In this document: one piece after another, positions 60,020 through 64,000 of the stretch
How positions within the stretch are numbered: the first letter of the stretch is position 1
How the letters are laid out: each line of letters starts with the position of its first letter
From: Candidatus Viadribacter manganicus
GTDB lineage: Bacteria; Pseudomonadota; Alphaproteobacteria; Caulobacterales; Aquidulcibacteraceae
Length of the DNA: 64,000 nt
NCBI RefSeq assembly: GCF_001679665.1
Contig: NZ_CP013244.1
Span: forward strand, 3,276,001 to 3,340,000
Direction of reading: 5' to 3'
Position numbers and translations under genes: made by a program
Notes under the pieces: generated by a model
The model's input: the letters and a program-made list of their open reading frames with translations, nothing else
What the model was told of the DNA's origin: nothing
The model's database searches: none

Positions 60020-61006
60020 TTACGAGCGGCCGCGCAGACCGGTGAAGTTGTCGTCGCGGCGGGCGTTCCAGGTGTCAGGGCTCGTGCGCGCTTGTTCGAT
60101 CGCAGCCGTTGCCGGGCTCTGCGTCGAGTTGGCGGTTTGCACAGCGCCCGGCCCCATCGGATCACCTTCAGCTTGGATGGCGGCCGCGCAGACGGCGCTG
60201 TCGCGCACGTTGTAGAAGCGGCTCATCACTTCGACGACCGCGCGTTCGACACCTGCGCGAACAGCCAGTTGCACCGGCTCAAGCGCGCGCTCGCCTGCGG
60301 CGATGTCGATAATTGTGTCATCGAAGAAGGAAAAGACGCCTGCGCGCAGTTCACGACCGATGATCTGCTTTTGGTAGGAGATGACATCGACGACTTCGAG
60401 CGTCCGTGTGTCGATCAGGCGGAAGTCGAGCGCGATATTCATCACGTAGAGGCGGCCGCCAAGATTGCCGACGCCGTCGCGCGCATCGGTGTGGCCGCCT
60501 TGTGCGTCAACGCCCATGGAACGGATGTTGTAGTTGAGCTCGGTAATGCCGCCGACGAAGTAATAGTCGGAGCCGGGCATTTGACCGGCGTAGATGCGAC
60601 GGACGTTCTCGTCGCCTTCTTGGCCGATCAGGCGGTTATTGGCGTAGCGCAGTTCGAGTTCAGTGACGGAGGTGTCGAAGCGCTCAACGAGACGCGCGCC
60701 GGCCTTGTTGAACGCCGACATCGCCATCAGCGACGCGCCTTGTGTGATGCGGCGCCCGCCTTCTTCTGAAACCGAGCCGGTGTAGTCGAGGATGCGGCCG
60801 ACGGCGATGCGTGGCGCTGCGACGTTGTTGCCGCGGGCATACGCGTTCAAGCAATCAAGGGCCGGTGTGTAGGCAGTGGGGTTCGCGGTGACGGGCGCGT
60901 CGCCGATCGGCAACGCGTACATGCCATCGTTGCCCGAATGAGGCGTGACGCACGCGGTGAGAGCTGTCGTGGCCGCCAGAACGGCAAGGGTCTTGAGCGC
61001 GCGCAT
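60020..61006 (-). CDS. hfaB: Holdfast anchor protein HfaB (CsgG family)
   Basis: A 328-residue lipoprotein: lipobox LTAC (Cys19), then the CsgG/HfaB fold: AVGRILDYTGSVSEEGGRRITQGASLMAMSAF, DYYFVGGITELNYNI, YVMNIALDFRLIDTRTLEVVDVISYQKQIIG and AVRAGVERAVVEVMSRFY. CsgG relatives form outer-membrane channels exporting amyloid subunits. HfaB is needed for HfaA and HfaD secretion in Caulobacter. Gap to hfaA is one base, to hfaD 24 bases. The C-terminus after about 280 is a polar tail. Confidence 0.87.
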   Translation of the reverse strand: MRALKTLAVLAATTALTACVTPHSGNDGMYALPIGDAPVTANPTAYTPALDCLNAYARGNNVAAPRIAVGRILDYTGSVSEEGGRRITQGASLMAMSAFNKAGARLVERFDTSVTELELRYANNRLIGQEGDENVRRIYAGQMPGSDYYFVGGITELNYNIRSMGVDAQGGHTDARDGVGNLGGRLYVMNIALDFRLIDTRTLEVVDVISYQKQIIGRELRAGVFSFFDDTIIDIAAGERALEPVQLAVRAGVERAVVEVMSRFYNVRDSAVCAAAIQAEGDPMGPGAVQTANSTQSPATAAIEQARTSPDTWNARRDDNFTGLRGRS

Positions 61007-61007
61007 C

Positions 61008-61367
61008 TTATTCGTCTCCGACGACGGCGGTGATGTCGCCGTTATTGATCTGAGTAGAGTCCACGATCACCGTGTTGTAGTTGCCCTGGGTGATCACGTT
61101 GAGCTGGTTGCCGATGGCGCTTGAAGCGCCGATGCCGGTGGCGAAAGAATCTTGAAGGCCGCCTGACAGCGAGCCTTCGATTTCCATGCGGCCATTTACG
61201 ATCACGCGATTGGCGTTCTCATCGCGCGTGGCGGGATTGATAGGCGTGTCGAAGGAGTCGTAGCCCATGCCGTAGCCACGCGAGAAATCGCCGGCGCTGC
61301 CCGGAATTGGGTCCGCATTGGCCGTGGTCGCAACGGCGAGGGCGCCGAGTATGATGAACGCACGCAC
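61008..61367 (-). CDS. hfaA: Holdfast anchor protein HfaA
   Basis: A 119-residue exported protein from a GTG start (VRAFIILGALAVATTANA signal peptide). The C-terminal strands NQLNVITQGNYNTVIVDSTQINNGDI resemble curli-type repeats, as in HfaA, the amyloid-like anchor. It is first in the hfaA-hfaB-hfaD order of the Caulobacter operon. An open frame to 61535 is antisense to the rhomboid start. The region 61368-61522 shows no clear CtrA box. Confidence 0.78.
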   Translation of the reverse strand: MRAFIILGALAVATTANADPIPGSAGDFSRGYGMGYDSFDTPINPATRDENANRVIVNGRMEIEGSLSGGLQDSFATGIGASSAIGNQLNVITQGNYNTVIVDSTQINNGDITAVVGDE

Positions 61368-61522
61368 GTGATGTGCTCCGCTAAAATTCGTCTGCGAAGC
61401 GAGAAAGCAACGGGCGTGCCACGCGCCAAGTGAGCGCTTTTCAGGCGAATTCGCCGCTGGCGCGCCGAACGGCGCATCGCCATATCGAGCGGTGCGTCCC
61501 GGAACGGCGCGAGGAGTTGAGT

Positions 61523-62167
61523 TTGAACGATACATCCCGGCCGCCGACGCCGATCGCCGTATGGTTACTGACTGGTTTCACTGTGGCTGCGTATGCGGCG
61601 TTCACGTTGGCGCCGGTCGGTGCGCAAAACGCGGTGGATTACGCGTTCGCGTTAATTCCCGAGCGATTCCACGCTGGCAGCGAGTATCGGTTCGAGCATT
61701 GGTACGAAACGTTTGGCCCGATATTCGGTCATGCCTTCTTGCACACCGGGTGGATGCATTTGGCCGTGAACGCATTCTTTCTATTCGGCGCCTCGCGATT
61801 GCCGGCTTTGCGTCTCGGCGCTGTTCGTTACCTCGTCGTTTATTTCTGGGCTGTGGCGGTTAGCGCGCTCACCTTCCTTGCGCTCAATTGGAACGAGCAA
61901 TCCAGCGCCGTTGGCGCATCTGGTGGAGTGTGCGGAATGATTACCGCGTTCTTTCTTTCGTTGCGTCCCACCTGGCGTGAAGCGTTGGCCGATCCGCGTG
62001 TGCGCGGCCCACTTGCTGTGTTGTTCTTTCTAAACGTCGTGGTGCTCGGCGTGCTGGCCGAAGCCGGTATCGTTCAGATTTCGTGGGAAGGGCACCTGGG
62101 CGGTTTTATTGGCGGCGGCGTTGCTTACACGCTGCTGCAGCGGCCCGCGCCGTTAAAGCCAGCTTAA
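61523..62167 (+). CDS. Rhomboid family intramembrane serine protease
   Basis: A 214-residue protein from a TTG start with GAGGAG six bases upstream. About six membrane helices. Rhomboid hallmarks: HTGWMHLAVNAFFLFGAS (the oxyanion His and Asn on the second helix), catalytic Ser in GASGGVCGMI, and His in WEGHLGGFIGGG. It cleaves membrane proteins within the bilayer; target unknown. It lies divergent from hfaA. Confidence 0.88.
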   Translation: MNDTSRPPTPIAVWLLTGFTVAAYAAFTLAPVGAQNAVDYAFALIPERFHAGSEYRFEHWYETFGPIFGHAFLHTGWMHLAVNAFFLFGASRLPALRLGAVRYLVVYFWAVAVSALTFLALNWNEQSSAVGASGGVCGMITAFFLSLRPTWREALADPRVRGPLAVLFFLNVVVLGVLAEAGIVQISWEGHLGGFIGGGVAYTLLQRPAPLKPA

Positions 62168-62734
62168 CTCAAACCTCTCGCCGTCGATCAGCAGTGCGCG
62201 CAGACGCGCGCGGCCATCGTGGCCGACCGAGAGAATTGCGAAGGCGCGTGTCTCTTCGCCAGCGCGCTGTTCGCGCAGAACCATCTCAATACGTTCGGCG
62301 TCGCCTTGATTGATGTGAAAGCGATCGACGCCGAGGTCGAGCGCCAGCCAGCCTGGCATCGCCTCGATACCAGGCTGTGCTGGTGTTGGCGCAGAACAGC
62401 TAAACGTGCCTTTCACGGCTAGCGGCCCGAGGCGCTCCGCTTGCTCGCGAGAGAGGGCGCCGCCGGCGGCGACGTAGACATTGGCTTCCGGGCGAAGCGC
62501 CACCCACTGCCAATCGCCGCTCTCGGGACAGACTTCACTAGGCTCAAGGCGATCTGTGAAACTCAGCTGAACGAAGTGTCCGCTAAGAAGTGCGCGCGGA
62601 TCCACAGCAGCCATTGGCAGCGTAATTTCTTGACCATTCTCGCGCGCGATCCCTTCACTGATCACAAGTCCAATAAGCGCAGCGGCGCAGAGGCTTGCTA
62701 CAGCGACAATGCGATGTGTAGCGGCGATCTTCAT
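62153..62734 (-). CDS. GDYXXLXY-domain membrane-anchored protein
   Basis: A 193-residue protein with N-terminal helix (about 9-28) and the motif region VDPRALLSGHFVQLSF, a variant of the GDYXXLXY family consensus (here SGHFVQLSF), followed by a beta-rich part. This domain usually stands beside DUF2157 or DUF4401 proteins; here it follows a DUF2157 gene with ATGA overlap. Probably a membrane complex of unknown function. Start at MKIAATHR. Confidence 0.8.
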   Translation of the reverse strand: MKIAATHRIVAVASLCAAALIGLVISEGIARENGQEITLPMAAVDPRALLSGHFVQLSFTDRLEPSEVCPESGDWQWVALRPEANVYVAAGGALSREQAERLGPLAVKGTFSCSAPTPAQPGIEAMPGWLALDLGVDRFHINQGDAERIEMVLREQRAGEETRAFAILSVGHDGRARLRALLIDGERFELSWL

Positions 62735-63810
62735 GGCGCGCTCTTGCGGTTGCGTAGCATTAAACCAGCGACGAGCGCCGCGACGGAGCAGATGAGGAAG
62801 ATGCCGGCGGCCGCCAAAAGGTCGAGCCCGAGATCGCTCAGCAGCGCGCAGATCGCGATGATGAAGCTCAGTACGCCAATTGTCGTGACGAGCGCCTGAC
62901 GATCCGCACGTCCAAGTGCGAGCACGCCGCCAGAGCCAGCGAGCCACACGATCCTATGTGCGATCCCGCCGTTACCGCTCTGATCACCGAACCATGGCAA
63001 GTAGCCGGCGATCGCGAAAAAGAGCAGCGCGCCCAGTGTGAACCAGCCGTAGAAGATGCCGGCGAATGGGCGGTCCTGCCCGTGAAACCAACGCGCGCCA
63101 AGCGCCATTGCGCCCATGCCAATTGAGATAAACAAAAACACGCCAGCTTCGGCTTCAGTCTTCGCAGCGAACCAACCAAAGCAATAGATGATGGCCGCTG
63201 CTGCAGCGTGCGCGAGTGCGGCTGAGCCCCAGCGCAGGGCGAGATACGCGCTTAGAGGCGCGGCGGCCAGCATCAATGGCGTTTCGGAGTCGGAACCCGA
63301 AAACCAGGATCGATCTGTGAAATCACCGAGTGCAATGAAGATGAGGCCCGCTAGTGCGGCCCCTGTGGATCTGCCTGCGGCCGCAAGCGCGAACGCCGCG
63401 ACGCCTGCGCTGTAAGCCGCGCTTCGTGGATCGCCGGCGATGTCGAATATCTGCCCCGTAAGGCCGATCGACGCCGCAAAATCAAGCGAAGCAATCGTCA
63501 GTAGCATATTTGAAAGCGTAGGCCGCCCATTGTGCGTAGCCCACGCCGCGCCGCTGGCAAGGCCCAAGAATGCCACCAACAAGATGGCGAACCGCACGAG
63601 TTTCGGCGTCACATCCCAGTTTGCCGCCACGAACGCGATGATCGCTATGCCGAGCAAGATGCCGCCAACCCAAGCAAGCGCGGTGGCTGCATCCATTCGG
63701 CGCGAGTCTGGGATGGCTGCGAGAATGTCGTTGCGCTTATCGGCGCTGACGAACCCCTCGGCGATCCAGCGATCGAGGTCTTGCTTTACGCGATCCTTAT
63801 ACGAGGTCAT
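62731..63810 (-). CDS. DUF2157 multi-pass membrane protein
   Basis: A 359-residue protein starting at MTSYKDRVKQDLDRWIAEGFVS (63810). The soluble N-terminus ends in the DUF2157 pattern and is followed by about ten membrane helices, with ALAWVGGILLGIAIIAFVAANWD characteristic of the family. It pairs with the GDYXXLXY gene, a combination common in bacteria. Role unknown. An open frame to 63969 is the promoter region read through. Confidence 0.86.
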   Translation of the reverse strand: MTSYKDRVKQDLDRWIAEGFVSADKRNDILAAIPDSRRMDAATALAWVGGILLGIAIIAFVAANWDVTPKLVRFAILLVAFLGLASGAAWATHNGRPTLSNMLLTIASLDFAASIGLTGQIFDIAGDPRSAAYSAGVAAFALAAAGRSTGAALAGLIFIALGDFTDRSWFSGSDSETPLMLAAAPLSAYLALRWGSAALAHAAAAAIIYCFGWFAAKTEAEAGVFLFISIGMGAMALGARWFHGQDRPFAGIFYGWFTLGALLFFAIAGYLPWFGDQSGNGGIAHRIVWLAGSGGVLALGRADRQALVTTIGVLSFIIAICALLSDLGLDLLAAAGIFLICSVAALVAGLMLRNRKSAP

Positions 63811-63924
63811 CGGGTTTAGCTTAACGCGCAGCAAGGGAGCGTCAAAGCGAGTGTTCTCGCTTGAAGCGCGGGCGGGTGAGGCGCAAGCTCGTGAAATAGA
63901 GGTGGGTCCAGGGAGGAAACGCCC

Positions 63925-64000
63925 ATGCTGATTGCCCAGATCATCCGTGATAAAGGCGCTATCGTGCATACGCTCGCCGCCAACGCGACGCTTGAAGATG
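63925..64000 (+). CDS. CBS-domain-like protein, 5' end only
   Basis: The gene runs off the right edge. GGAGG stands before the ATG at 63925. The 25 visible residues begin MLIAQIIRDKGAIVHTLAAN and continue into ATLED; this is the opening of CBS-pair proteins such as inosine-dehydrogenase-like sensors (AxIVxT...ATLxDA). Rest unseen. The 114 bases between it and the DUF2157 gene form the divergent promoter region. Confidence 0.6.
   Translation, partial: MLIAQIIRDKGAIVHTLAANATLED

Noticed and set aside
1..64000. CRISPR arrays, insertion sequences, prophage genes
   Set aside because: No spaced direct repeats, transposase, integrase or phage structural genes were seen; the lysozyme-like domain belongs to spmX.

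Overview
The window looks like chromosomal DNA of a GC-rich alphaproteobacterium of the stalked or budding order Caulobacterales, probably near Hyphomonadaceae. This rests on marker genes, not on a database search. The markers are a holdfast-anchor operon hfaA-hfaB-hfaD (58796-61367, minus strand), a SpmX-type polarity protein (5502-6554), the division-plane ATPase gene mipZ beside panC with a perfect CtrA box between them (26662-26676), many GTG and TTG starts, and frequent 1-4 base stop/start overlaps.

Layout. 1-9.4 kb: lipB, a FliN-like gene, a secreted protein, tRNA-Leu(GAG), mgtE, a nitroreductase pair, spmX, a DUF3008 protein, a 22-codon mini-ORF with an ideal ribosome-binding site, and three tandem paralogous lipoproteins. 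9.4-20.7 kb: a cNMP-binding patatin phospholipase, a membrane protein with two TIR-like domains coupled to an enoyl-CoA hydratase, a run of tightly packed genes (DUF3667, sterol-desaturase family, PaiB-like, DUF1489), then the tryptophan-catabolic pair kynA and a kynureninase-like gene. 20.7-29.2 kb: a TylF-like methyltransferase, an acyl-CoA carboxylase beta subunit, a TonB receptor, panC/mipZ, a J-domain protein and a DD-carboxypeptidase. 29.5-40.1 kb: phasin, clpS-clpA, cupin, a HIT-family gene followed by a gene broken by two in-frame TGA codons, DUF4287, SDR, Nudix, rpmG (too short for ordinary ORF calling), thioesterase, a molybdopterin-binding protein, DUF1345, GNAT and a Crp/Fnr regulator. 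46-64 kb: an alcohol dehydrogenase, a TRIC channel, HMG-CoA lyase, two TorF-type porins, queF, a polysaccharide flippase, an acyltransferase-like gene, cysE, a DUF393/DUF4166 pair, the hfa operon, a rhomboid protease and membrane proteins; a gene starting with a CBS-like segment is cut off at the right edge.

The most interesting system is at 40.2-45.9 kb. Five same-strand genes encode a small LuxR-type helix-turn-helix protein, an FAD-dependent amine oxidase, a 74-residue peptide, a class III cyclase/STAND-ATPase/TPR protein and a tetrapyrrole-methylase-superfamily enzyme. The enzyme carries the Tyr-Arg-Tyr and YGHPG signatures of borosin (peptide backbone N-methylating) methyltransferases. 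The 74-residue peptide has the helical leader pattern of split-borosin precursors and a short hydrophobic C-terminal segment. I read this as a split-borosin RiPP locus with an unusual oxidase and a cyclase-STAND regulator. It ends one base before a convergent tRNA-Leu(UAA).

Other points of note: a SpmX whose lysozyme fold keeps only the catalytic Glu, a TIR domain with Gln where the NADase Glu is expected, and a possible PhaR-like operator before the phasin gene. All functional calls come from reading motifs by eye.
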